Below are positions 1 through 8,811 of a stretch of DNA of 64,000 nt, in pieces. Below the pieces are notes generated by a model. It ran no database searches, was not told where the DNA came from, and worked only from the letters and a program-made list of their open reading frames with translations. Within the stretch, counting starts at the first letter, position 1. Each line of letters opens with the position of its first letter. The DNA is taken from NCBI GenBank assembly GCA_020638465.1, contig JACKIM010000002.1, forward strand, positions 620,001 to 684,000, written 5' to 3'. A program made the translations under genes and the position numbers. Source of the DNA: Geminicoccaceae bacterium. GTDB lineage: Bacteria > Pseudomonadota > Alphaproteobacteria > Geminicoccales > Geminicoccaceae.

Positions 1-180
1 CGTTTCGCGGGCGAAGGGCCGATCGAGACCGAGGACGACACCAACGAGCCTGCCGGCCGCTCGATCACGGTCACTGACCGCCGCGACTGGCGCCTCGGAT
101 TTCATGCCGGTTTCAGCAGGCGGCGGGAGATACGCCTGTCATCGCCGCCACAATCGCTTGCAGGTGAGGAGGGATCATGA
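1..180 (+). CDS. cas5e: Cas5e (CasD), C-terminal part only
   Basis: Frame 1 is open from the window edge to a TGA at 178-180, giving about 59 residues rich in Arg and including TVTDRRDW and HAGFSRRREIRL, like the C-terminal part of Cas5e Cascade subunits. Cas5e binds the 5' handle of the crRNA and helps hold the Cascade backbone. The stop overlaps the cas6e start as ATGA, so the two are translationally coupled. The start and most of the protein lie left of the window, where cas3, cse1, cse2 and cas7 would be expected. The family call rests on a short tail plus strong context. Confidence 0.75.
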   Translation, partial: RFAGEGPIETEDDTNEPAGRSITVTDRRDWRLGFHAGFSRRREIRLSSPPQSLAGEEGS

Positions 181-962
181 GTCTGTATCTCGTTCGGATC
201 CGGCCCGACGCCCGCGCACTCGCCCGCTTTGCCCACGATCAACGCCTGCCGGCCGCCGATCCGGGTTATCTCTGGCACCTCGCTCTTCGTCAGGCTTTCT
301 CCAGCGATGCGCCGCAGCCCTTTCGGGTGTTCGAACCGGATCAGACAGGGGCTGCGGGACAAAATCAAAGCCTCCACATCCTGGGGTATTCGGCCGTCAG
401 CGACGAGGTTCTCGCGGACAATCTCGCCCGGGCGAGCGAGCCTGTCCGTTCGATCTTCCCCCGTTCGGGGCTTGCCGCCAAGCGCCTGCCCGACAGCTTT
501 TCGCCGGCGGGTATCTTCGGCTTTTCCGCCCGTGTCTGTCCGATCGTGCAGACCCGCAGCAGCGATGGCGGCCGATCGCGCGAACTCGATGCGTTCCTGC
601 ACGCCACTCTCGGCATCCCGGCGGATGAGAAGATCGACCGGGCCGATGTCTATCTGCGGTGGCTGGCCGAGCGGCTCGCGTCGGGTGGGGCGAGATTGAT
701 CGATGCAGGGCTTGTGCGTTTCCATCTTGCCGGGGTCACGCGCCGCCGGCATGCCTCCCCCCAAAGCCGAACCGGGACTGCAGACGGCCCGCCACGGCAG
801 CTCATGGCGGGAAAACGCAAGGCCGCGCGCAGACCGGATGCGGTCATCGACGGTCGCCTCGAAGTGATCGAACCCGATGCGTTCATGAATCTTCTTGCAA
901 GAGGTATCGGCCGGCATCGTGCTTTCGGTTACGGCCTATTGCTCTTGCGACGGACAAGGTGA
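177..962 (+). CDS. cas6e: Cas6e (CasE) crRNA endoribonuclease, type I-E
   Basis: This 261-residue protein is the right size for Cas6e, which cuts pre-crRNA at the base of each repeat hairpin and stays bound as a Cascade subunit. It starts MSLYLVRIRPD, and His34 in GYLWHLALRQAF fits the N-terminal catalytic His region of the family. The Gly-rich loop GIGRHRAFGYG lies at about residues 243-253 near the C-terminus, which is diagnostic. The gene overlaps cas5e by ATGA and ends 4 nt before the chosen cas1 start. Its substrate would be the hairpin of the array starting at 2192. Confidence 0.95.
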   Translation: MSLYLVRIRPDARALARFAHDQRLPAADPGYLWHLALRQAFSSDAPQPFRVFEPDQTGAAGQNQSLHILGYSAVSDEVLADNLARASEPVRSIFPRSGLAAKRLPDSFSPAGIFGFSARVCPIVQTRSSDGGRSRELDAFLHATLGIPADEKIDRADVYLRWLAERLASGGARLIDAGLVRFHLAGVTRRRHASPQSRTGTADGPPRQLMAGKRKAARRPDAVIDGRLEVIEPDAFMNLLARGIGRHRAFGYGLLLLRRTR

Positions 963-966
963 TCCC

Positions 967-1836
967 ATGACACTGCCCGGTCGTCTCGGCCTCGAAACCG
1001 CCCGAATCCCACATGTCGACCGACACGGTCTGGTGTGGCTCGAACGCGGCAGGCTGTTCGTCGAGGATGGCACACTGCGCTTTGTGGGAGCGGCAAGCGA
1101 ACATCTGGATGCGGGAGAATATGCCATTCCATTCCAGACAGTCTCGGCCGTTCTGCTCGGGCCCGGCGGATCGGTCAGTCACGATGCCCTTCGCCTTCTC
1201 GCCCGTCACGGAACCGCGTTGCTCGCCATCGGATCGGGCGGGACGCGCTTTTACACGGCCCAGCCCTTCGGCCCCGACGACAGCCGTCTGGCCCGGCGGC
1301 ACGCGCGCATGTGGGCAGATCCCGACACGCGCATCGCCATGGCCCGGCGGATGTTCGTCTGGCGTTTCGATGAGGTGCTTCCGCATCAGGACGCGGATGT
1401 GCTCAGAGGAATCGAGGGTGCACGTATCAAGAAAGCCTATCAGCTCCTCGCCGAGCGTCACGGCATTCCATGGAAGGGCCGTCGATATGATCGTCAGAAT
1501 CCGAATGCTGCCGACATTCCCAATCAGGCGATCAATCACGCCGTCACCTGCGTCGAGGCTGCTGCCTCCATTGCGGTTGCGGCAACCGCCACCATTCCGC
1601 AACTCGGATTCATCCACGAAGACAGCTCACGGGCATTCATCCTCGACATCACCGATCTCGTCCGCACGACCGTAACCGTGCCGGTCGCCTTTGCCACAGC
1701 GAGACGTTGCCTCGATGATCCTGCTCTCCTGCTGGAACGCGAGATACGCCGTGCTGCCAGCGAGGCGTTTCGCAAGGAGAAGCTGGTCGATACACTCATC
1801 GAGCGGATCAAGCAGCTCTTCGAGGAGGACAAATGA
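967..1836 (+). CDS. cas1: Cas1e CRISPR integrase
   Basis: Cas1 is the metal-dependent integrase that, as a Cas1-Cas2 complex, inserts new spacers at the leader end. I chose ATG 967, four bases after the cas6e stop; an upstream in-frame ATG at 895 lies inside cas6e. That gives 289 residues. Glu150 (in RGIEGARIK), His217 (LGFIHEDS) and Asp230 (DITDLV) have exactly the spacing of the E. coli type I-E catalytic triad Glu141/His208/Asp221, so the enzyme looks intact. The stop overlaps cas2 as ATGA. Confidence 0.97.
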   Translation: MTLPGRLGLETARIPHVDRHGLVWLERGRLFVEDGTLRFVGAASEHLDAGEYAIPFQTVSAVLLGPGGSVSHDALRLLARHGTALLAIGSGGTRFYTAQPFGPDDSRLARRHARMWADPDTRIAMARRMFVWRFDEVLPHQDADVLRGIEGARIKKAYQLLAERHGIPWKGRRYDRQNPNAADIPNQAINHAVTCVEAAASIAVAATATIPQLGFIHEDSSRAFILDITDLVRTTVTVPVAFATARRCLDDPALLLEREIRRAASEAFRKEKLVDTLIERIKQLFEEDK

Positions 1837-2132
1837 TGGTCGTCATCGTTACAAGCAACGTCGCCGACCGCTTCCGTGGCTTCCTCGCTTCCTGTATGCT
1901 GGAGATCGCTCCGGGTGTTTACACGGCTCCCCGCATGTCGAGAGCCGTTCGTGAACGTGTCTGGACCGTACTTCGTGAGTGGTACGAACAGTTCGGTGGT
2001 AGCTCCATCGTCATGACTTGGCGCGATTCAGGCGAACCATGCGGACAAGGCATCGCCACACTCGGTCTGCCGGATCGAACATTCGCGGAACTTGATGGCG
2101 GCCTGGTTACAACTGTGACGTGTAAAATTTGA
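1833..2132 (+). CDS. cas2: Cas2e, adaptation complex subunit
   Basis: This 99-residue protein is of normal length for Cas2e. It starts MMVVIVTSNVADRFRGFL and contains the family's central block (APRMSRAVRERVW, then WRDSGEPCGQGIATLG). Cas2 forms the dimer core of the Cas1-Cas2 integration complex. Two adjacent ATGs at 1833 and 1836 are possible starts; the first overlaps the cas1 stop. The CRISPR leader follows directly, so the newest spacers should be those nearest this gene. Confidence 0.95.
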   Translation: MMVVIVTSNVADRFRGFLASCMLEIAPGVYTAPRMSRAVRERVWTVLREWYEQFGGSSIVMTWRDSGEPCGQGIATLGLPDRTFAELDGGLVTTVTCKI

Positions 2133-2191
2133 TATTTATACGCGTCGATGCTCTTTGACATCGTAGACCATTCAGTGATTTAAGCCCCAGA
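2133..2191 (+). promoter_or_regulatory. CRISPR leader with candidate promoter
   Basis: This 59-nt stretch between the cas2 stop and the first repeat is AT-richer than its surroundings. It contains a perfect -35 hexamer TTGACA at 2155-2160, and 17 nt later the weak -10-like ATTTAA at 2178-2183. Position and orientation fit transcription of the array on the + strand. The -10 assignment is uncertain, and I did not find a clear IHF site. Confidence 0.5.
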
Positions 2192-5100
2192 GGCTCCCCT
2201 GCGCACGCAGGGATGAACCCTGGGGTGTTCTTCGGGCCGGCCTGAACGTCTAGGCTCCCCTGCGCACGCAGGGATGAACCCTTGTATTCGTCGGTGGCGA
2301 AGACGGCTTTGTCGGCTCCCCTGCGCACGCAGGGATGAACCCCGCGCGCCCGTTCTCGATCTGCAAACGAACACGGCTCCCCTGCGCACGCAGGGATGAA
2401 CCCTTCAATATCTTCGCCTCACTGGCACAATTCGAGGCTCCCCTGCGCACGCAGGGATGAACCCCGCCCATCGCAACGATGGTGATTGCAGCGAGGGGCT
2501 CCCCTGCGCACGCAGGGATGAACCCCGTCAGGACGATTGAGAGTGCTACCGATGCAGGGCTCCCCTGCGCACGCAGGGATGAACCCAAACAGGTTGATTT
2601 CGCTAGATCAATGGCATCGGCTCCCCTGCGCACGCAGGGATGAACCCCTCGATTTTCATCAAAGGCCGCGCACGTGATAGGCTCCCCTGCGCACGCAGGG
2701 ATGAACCCATAGGCAATGCAAGTACTTGCCATGGCCTGCAGGCTCCCCTGCGCACGCAGGGATGAACCCTTGTTTGTTTAAGGTATCGCTTGTTTTGGCA
2801 TGGCTCCCCTGCGCACGCAGGGATGAACCCGTCGCGCATGCCACGGGGCTTGTCGGTACGGAGGCTCCCCTGCGCACGCAGGGATGAACCCCGTGACAGT
2901 ATCCTCCCGAAACTCAATCCCGGGGCTCCCCTGCGCACGCAGGGATGAACCCGGGGCGTCGTCTGGTGACCGGATCGTCATCCAGGCTCCCCTGCGCACG
3001 CAGGGATGAACCCTCCCGAGCCGGGCGGATCTCATACATCCCCGGGGCTCCCCTGCGCACGCAGGGATGAACCCCAGCTTCCGGCGAACGCCGCGCCGTC
3101 CACTCGGGCTCCCCTGCGCACGCAGGGATGAACCCTACTCCCCGTCGCGTAGGGGATGCGTACCCCAGGCTCCCCTGCGCACGCAGGGATGAACCCCCTG
3201 CATCCTTCGTCGCACGAAAGAGGAGGTCGGCTCCCCTGCGCACGCAGGGATGAACCAATGGCCGGCTTGATGAGGCTGACCCGAGAACCGGCTCCCCTGC
3301 GCACGCAGGGATGAACCCAGTATCAAGTAGATCCGACACCCCCTGCTTCCGGCTCCCCTGCGCACGCAGGGATGAACCATTGTCGATGGGCGTGGTGACG
3401 GACAGCGAGCCAGGCTCCCCTGCGCACGCAGGGATGAACCCCCATACCGTCATACTCCGCAAACAGACTCATGGGCTCCCCTGCGCACGCAGGGATGAAC
3501 CCGTTTCCGAGGTCATCCCACGGCCATTCGTCGTGGCTCCCCTGCGCACGCAGGGATGAACCCGCACGTTAAGGTTTTGTGACGATTAGCGAGTGGGCTC
3601 CCCTGCGCACGCAGGGATGAACCCCATAGATATCAAACCGGACCACAGCGCGGCGAGGCTCCCCTGCGCACGCAGGGATGAACCCCGATATCCGAAGGGC
3701 GCACACCTGAATCTGCGGGCTCCCCTGCGCACGCAGGGATGAACCTTGGAATGGACAATCGCGTTGAGGTAGATGGCCGGCTCCCCTGCGCACGCAGGGA
3801 TGAACCTTTTCCAGTTTCCGCGTCGACCTGATCGACGACGGCTCCCCTGCGCACGCAGGGATGAACCCGGTGGCTCGGGTACACCATGGACAAGAGCAAT
3901 GGCTCCCCTGCGCACGCAGGGATGAACCCGTCGGGACCGTCGGCACCAACGGGCACGAGGGGGCTCCCCTGCGCACGCAGGGATGAACCTTCCGAGCCGC
4001 CGGACGGCAGCCCGTTTGGCTCGGCTCCCCTGCGCACGCAGGGATGAACCCAGTCACCCCTCCATCTTCAATGATGTGGTGGTGGCTCCCCTGCGCACGC
4101 AGGGATGAACCTCACATCTGTAATTCTCTCGGTCGGGTAGCCCAGGCTCCCCTGCGCACGCAGGGATGAACCCCATCAGTAGAATTGGCCGCGTGGTTTC
4201 CTATCGGCTCCCCTGCGCACGCAGGGATGAACCCAATACCTTGCGCCGTGTATCCATATCGATGAAGGCTCCCCTGCGCACGCAGGGATGAACCCACTGA
4301 AGTCCGCCGCGCCGGGTGTGAAATTCTGGCTCCCCTGCGCACGCAGGGATGAACCTTCAGTCGCCGATCCGTCGACGACGATATCTGCGGCTCCCCTGCG
4401 CACGCAGGGATGAACCCGGTGATTGGTCAATCGCGCAGATTGCTGCTAAGGCTCCCCTGCGCACGCAGGGATGAACCCCAGACGCCGTCAGAGATAGTGA
4501 GAGTCTGCCCGGCTCCCCTGCGCACGCAGGGATGAACCCGACACTCGTCACCTATGTCGCTCCATCTCACTGGCTCCCCTGCGCACGCAGGGATGAACCC
4601 ACTCCTGCCGGGTTGCTCTATTCCATGGGCTCGGCTCCCCTGCGCACGCAGGGATGAACCCCCATCGTCCACCGCCTTTTCTGAGCGGTGGTGGGCTCCC
4701 CTGCGCACGCAGGGATGAACCCTACGCCTGCCACATGCTGAATACTGACGAGCCGGCTCCCCTGCGCACGCAGGGATGAACCCCCGCCTGCGCTGAATTT
4801 GATCGATGACAGCGCGGCTCCCCTGCGCACGCAGGGATGAACCTCACACCGGAACAGTGACGCAGCTTAATGCCACGGCTCCCCTGCGCACGCAGGGATG
4901 AACCCGAGGGATGTCCTCCATCTTGCAGGCCTAGACTGGCTCCCCTGCGCACGCAGGGATGAACCCGCAAAGAGGCTCACCGGGTTTTACCCGCTGGCGG
5001 CTCCCCTGCGCACGCAGGGATGAACCCTGATCATTCGAGGCATGAACGACGCGGCTATCGGCTCCCCTGCGCACGCAGGGATGAACCCGTCATTCGGAAC

Positions 5101-6186
5101 ACAAAGAGCGAAACGCCGGCGGCTCCCCTGCGCACGCAGGGATGAACCTCAAGCACTGGGACAACGCGGCTGCGGCTACACGGCTCCCCTGCGCACGCAG
5201 GGATGAACCCGCGGCCAAGACGGTCGTGGAGACTGGGTACCCGGCTCCCCTGCGCACGCAGGGATGAACCCCGTCCGGGCCGAGACCCCAAGCCGCAAGG
5301 CAAGGCTCCCCTGCGCACGCAGGGATGAACCCCCAAAGCAGTCTGTGACGGTCCATACGCTTTCGGCTCCCCTGCGCACGCAGGGATGAACCCCCTGATG
5401 AATTCACTGGATTCGCCACCCGCTAGGCTCCCCTGCGCACGCAGGGATGAACCCACCATGTGGCAGATCCAGCGGAGCAACAAAGCGGCTCCCCTGCGCA
5501 CGCAGGGATGAACCCTTATTCCCGCGATATCGGCGACGACGAGCAGGGGCTCCCCTGCGCACGCAGGGATGAACCTTGTCGAGGAGGTAAAAGAGCTGAA
5601 GCATCTGCGGCTCCCCTGCGCACGCAGGGATGAACCCACGTGATATGGCCGTCAGGTCGCGGTTGATCGGGCTCCCCTGCGCACGCAGGGATGAACCCAC
5701 AAGGTCCACGGTCGACCCGACATAGCCATAGGCTCCCCTGCGCACGCAGGGATGAACCTGTTTATAAGGAGCGCAACGGGATCTATGGCTAGGCTCCCCT
5801 GCGCACGCAGGGATGAACCCGGGTGAAATTGTAGAGTGATCATGACGACACCGGCTCCCCTGCGCACGCAGGGATGAACCCCAGCCTTTTTTCTACTTTG
5901 GCAAGCTCAGACCGGCTCCCCTGCGCACGCAGGGATGAACCCCGAAACCCGACGTCGTGGAGATGGCTTTCGCCGGCTCCCCTGCGCACGCAGGGATGAA
6001 CCCTCCAGCGCGAAGCGCGTCTTGGGGTCAAGGCGGGCTCCCCTGCGCACGCAAGGATGAACCCTCGTCGACGATGTCCTCGTCGTCATCGCCACCGGCT
6101 CCCCTGCGCACGCAGGGATGAACCCGTGTCAGCCATAGTTAAGCGGGAACGCGCGTAGGCTCCCCTGCGCACGCAGGGATGAGGTC
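2192..6186 (+). CRISPR. Type I-E CRISPR array, 66 repeats and 65 spacers
   Basis: 29-nt repeats start every 61 nt from 2192. The repeat begins GGCTCCCCTGCGCACGCAGG and ends with the 8-nt handle ATGAACCC. The stem CCCTGC/GCAGGG with a GCAC loop matches the E. coli type I-E repeat layout. Spacers are 32 nt, except the one at 3380-3412, which is 33 nt. Repeat 64 (6036) carries G to A at 6054 in the stem. The last repeat (6158-6186) matches only for its first 25 nt, as expected at the trailer end. Repeat base 29 is C in 54 cases, T in 9 and A in 2. Leader and cas genes at the left, trailer at the right and the handle sequence all place transcription on the + strand. Confidence 0.99.
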
Positions 6187-6340
6187 ATCAGGAGGTGGAA
6201 CTTTCCATTGAGAACAAGCAACATCAAGGGAAGGAATACGGCTCATGCGAAGTTGACAAATAGCCCAGCATTGCATGGATGCGTTGAGATCAACGTGTAT
6301 CAAGGCGTCATGGTAGCGCCCACCAGACGCAGCCTTTGTC
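6187..6340. other. Spacer DNA after the array; no gene seen
   Basis: The 154 bases between the last repeat and the toxin gene carry no open frame with a credible start. A minus-strand reading gives a protein-like stretch (RYHDALIHVDLNASMQCW), but it runs straight into repeat DNA and the toxin in another frame. I treat it as a possible remnant without identity. Confidence 0.4.
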
Positions 6341-6658
6341 TCACTCCAGCCCGAAATCCTCGCGGAAGCGGGGGATCTGGTGCATGCGTTCGTGGAGAAT
6401 CGTGACGATGCCGATATCTCCGTTTGCAAGCCATCGCCAGTAGACGAAGTGCTTCTCGTAGCGAAAGAAATAGCCGTTGACACCGAATTCGGCCGGAATA
6501 GGTCTGGAGGTGACACCGCGGGACTCGATATTGTCAAAAGCTGCGAACAACCCGGTGATATATCGGTCGGCCTGAGCTGGTCCCCATCGACCCCGGGTGT
6601 AGCGGTAGATTTCGTCGAGGCGGAACGATGCCGCCTGCTGAATGCGAATGTTGGCCAT
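6341..6658 (-). CDS. ParE/RelE-family toxin of a type II toxin-antitoxin pair
   Basis: This 105-residue basic protein has the ParE/RelE layout: N-terminal helices with the SFRLDEIYRYTRGRWG motif, then a strand block (RPIPAEFGVNGYFFRYEKHFVYWRW) and the C-terminal IGIVTILHERMHQ, where family members carry their conserved terminal residues. ParE toxins poison DNA gyrase and RelE toxins cut mRNA on ribosomes; the sequence alone leans to ParE. It lies 4 nt after the antitoxin stop, in the usual antitoxin-toxin order. It sits just beyond the trailer end of the CRISPR array. Confidence 0.88.
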   Translation of the reverse strand: MANIRIQQAASFRLDEIYRYTRGRWGPAQADRYITGLFAAFDNIESRGVTSRPIPAEFGVNGYFFRYEKHFVYWRWLANGDIGIVTILHERMHQIPRFREDFGLE

Positions 6659-6662
6659 CCGG

Positions 6663-6917
6663 TCAGGACCGGTTGCGGGCGATCACCTCAGCCGCGGTGA
6701 GGGGCTCATAGGACGAATCCGGTGCGGAGAAGGCATGCTCCAATTCGGTCTTCAGGCGGTCGAATGCCTGTGCCTCCATCCGCTCCTTGTCGCGGCGGAT
6801 CAGATCGCGAATATACTCGCTGACATTTTCATAAGCGCCATTCTCCCCCACATTAGCAGCGACAAAGTCACTGAGCGTTCCGCTCAGGCGTACGGTCATG
6901 GTCGTGGTGCGGGACAT
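6663..6917 (-). CDS. ParD-like ribbon-helix-helix antitoxin
   Basis: The frame is open further upstream, but the start at 6917 (MSRTTTMTVRLSG) gives an 84-residue protein with a typical ParD/CopG N-terminus: a beta strand (TTMTVRLSG) followed by SDFVAANVGENGAYENVSEYIRDLIRRDKE. The C-terminal half is charged and probably wraps the toxin. Such antitoxins neutralise the partner and repress their own promoter. The toxin gene starts 4 nt downstream. Confidence 0.88.
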   Translation of the reverse strand: MSRTTTMTVRLSGTLSDFVAANVGENGAYENVSEYIRDLIRRDKERMEAQAFDRLKTELEHAFSAPDSSYEPLTAAEVIARNRS

Positions 6918-7155
6918 GAAATGGCTCCAGAGAATTTTTGCGTATTCAATATAACCAAAAATGCACACATCGCAACGTTGCTTCCGGCTGCTTGCTCTGC
7001 AAACCGCGTCCTCACTTCGGGGAACAGGTCGGCGCCATCGTACAACACAGTCGAAAGGTCGGTCTTCTCGAACAACCACCGGACGAGTGCCCGCGCGATC
7101 AGTCTATTCCATTGATCCTGTTTGTTCTCAAGCAGGTATGAAACGTAGACCGATC
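6918..7155. other. Intergenic stretch with a protein-like remnant
   Basis: No gene with a good start is visible. On the minus strand about 80 residues, from NKQDQWNRLIARALVRW through FEKTDLSTVLYDGADLFPE, read like real protein and run to a stop at 6896, overlapping the antitoxin start. There is no ATG, GTG or ribosome binding site at its front, and the frame continues through the inverted repeat at 7156-7220. It may be the decayed end of a lost gene. The antitoxin promoter should also lie here. Confidence 0.35.
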
Positions 7156-7220
7156 CTGTGCCAAAAGTGCCAAATGGTGCCAAAAGATCCTTTTGGCACC
7201 ATTTGGCACTTTTGGCACAG
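7156..7220. repeat. Perfect 31-bp inverted repeat with three GTGCCAAA units per arm
   Basis: The left arm is 7156-7186, the loop ATC is 7187-7189 and the right arm is 7190-7220; all 31 pairs match. Each arm holds three near-identical units, GTGCCAAAA, GTGCCAAAT and GTGCCAAAA. It starts 4 nt past the stop of the DUF3987 gene. It could be a transcript-end hairpin, though there is no T-tract, or an iteron-like protein binding site. Confidence 0.9.
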
Positions 7221-7224
7221 GGGA

Positions 7225-8811
7225 TTATTCGGATTCGGCGCGACCGGAAACGCGCAGTTGCGCAATGATCCCTGGATTGACCTCGAACTCCTTCCGCGGC
7301 CGACCGCCGCTTGCGGTCGGCATTGTGCGCAGCCAGCCTGCCTCGACGAGCTCGGTTGCAGCAGCGTCGTAGCGCCGCGCTTCTTTGGTCATCAGTACGC
7401 GTTTCCTTCTGAGCGTGCGCAGATTGATGATCTCGATTGTCCCGGCGTGAGAGCAAATCCAACGTGCCAGGTAGCACGCGTCCTTTTCCTGTTCGGGAAG
7501 CGAGGCCTCTCCGAACGTTCGCTTTGCCATGGGAAGCAGTGAGGATTCAATCAGCGCGGCAGCGTCCTCGACGATTGATTTCCCGATCTCTGCCGGCTCT
7601 GGTGTATTCCATTCGTCGCCGACCCAGCGAAGAAATGCGAGAATGATCGCGACACGAAGCAAGTTTCCGGCCTGCTTTCCAAGCCAGGAAACCATCAGGC
7701 CACTTGTCCGTCCTTCCATGTCAGACCAATGTTGACGCCAGCGGACGACCGCATCAACCGCTGGTGGCGAAAGATGAAGGATTTTGTGTCGAGCAATGTC
7801 GTCCTTGCTTCCCACAGGTAACATCACGAGTTTTTCCATTGCTCTTATGGCGAGTTCAGCGTCCGGTGATCGGTCCGGCCGGATAGGATCGATCCGCTCG
7901 GGCCAGACATAGAGGAATCGCGAAGCAAGCCCGTCATCGCTGGTGGCAAGCAGCAACTCAGAAAGTCGCTCGGGCTGGATTCCGCCCACGACGCTGATGC
8001 CAAGGGATGGTACGATCACCGGCTCGTCGTCGCGCATGCGATCGACCACAAAGGATCGACCGCGATGCGCCTCAAGCCAGAACGCACGATCCCCTCCGTG
8101 ACCACTATAGCGGTTCATGTTACCCAACCAGCCGGCAAGCTCATCACGACATTGCAGTAGAGCCCATCCGTTGCTTGCGGCCAGCCGTGCAGCCTTCTCG
8201 ATTGTACAATCAATCAGGCGGATGCGATGGCGTGCAGGTGGGGTGGGAATGATGGCCTCCGAAGGTAGCAGTGGAGATTCTCTTCCCTGTTCGACGGCGG
8301 TTGTAACCGCCTTTTCCCATACTGCACGGGCAATTTCAGCCGCCTGTCGCTCGGTTGCGTATCTCCGCCGACGATCCTCGTAGTCGATGTTGAGCGACTG
8401 CTCCAGTTGCATCGCTATGTCCAGTACACGGTCGATGGCAGGACTTTTGTTGGTCGAAGGCAAGCCAACCAACGCTGTCCATATGATCGGAGCCTCTACC
8501 CAGCCGTCCCAGACCTGAACCCGCCGGGCATTTGCAAGGAGCGATCCCGCGAGAGCGAGCAATGGCATGGCGACGAATTCTACCGCCGCACCGGAGCAGA
8601 TCGCGGAATCGATAAGAAATTGCGACCAGAAACGACCGAAGACATGAACCGGGAACTCGGGAGCAGACTCAAGGTTCGCCGACAGTACTGTCATATCCGG
8701 TTCTGGCCAGGAACAAGCTGGGGCTTCGCGGATTCCCTCACCAACCAATAGATTTATCCGGTCGACAGGAAGTCGGTCAGCGTCGGCACGGATGATGTCA
8801 TTGGGGCTCAT
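7225..8811 (-). CDS. DUF3987 (YfjI-like) protein of a mobile element
   Basis: Counting from ATG 8811 (MSPNDIIRADADRLP) the protein has 528 residues. An AAGGGG sits 8 nt upstream of that ATG; the open frame extends further, but only inside the preceding gene, which it overlaps by 14 nt. It resembles DUF3987 proteins, helicase/primase-associated NTPase-like proteins of prophages and integrated elements. Markers are the LALAGSLLANARRVQVWDGW block, LVGLPSTNKSPA in the place of a nucleotide-binding loop, and the CRDELAGWLG segment. The region near the C-terminus, LRRKRVLMTKEARRYDAAATELV, looks like a winged helix. Its exact biochemical role is not known from sequence. Confidence 0.8.
   Translation of the reverse strand: MSPNDIIRADADRLPVDRINLLVGEGIREAPACSWPEPDMTVLSANLESAPEFPVHVFGRFWSQFLIDSAICSGAAVEFVAMPLLALAGSLLANARRVQVWDGWVEAPIIWTALVGLPSTNKSPAIDRVLDIAMQLEQSLNIDYEDRRRRYATERQAAEIARAVWEKAVTTAVEQGRESPLLPSEAIIPTPPARHRIRLIDCTIEKAARLAASNGWALLQCRDELAGWLGNMNRYSGHGGDRAFWLEAHRGRSFVVDRMRDDEPVIVPSLGISVVGGIQPERLSELLLATSDDGLASRFLYVWPERIDPIRPDRSPDAELAIRAMEKLVMLPVGSKDDIARHKILHLSPPAVDAVVRWRQHWSDMEGRTSGLMVSWLGKQAGNLLRVAIILAFLRWVGDEWNTPEPAEIGKSIVEDAAALIESSLLPMAKRTFGEASLPEQEKDACYLARWICSHAGTIEIINLRTLRRKRVLMTKEARRYDAAATELVEAGWLRTMPTASGGRPRKEFEVNPGIIAQLRVSGRAESE

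Noticed and set aside
2107..6095. Many long minus-strand frames with repeating motifs such as FIPACAGEP, VHPCVRRGA and SSLRAQGS
   Set aside because: They are translations of the CRISPR repeat in its three frames, because the 61-nt period is not a multiple of three. They are not proteins.
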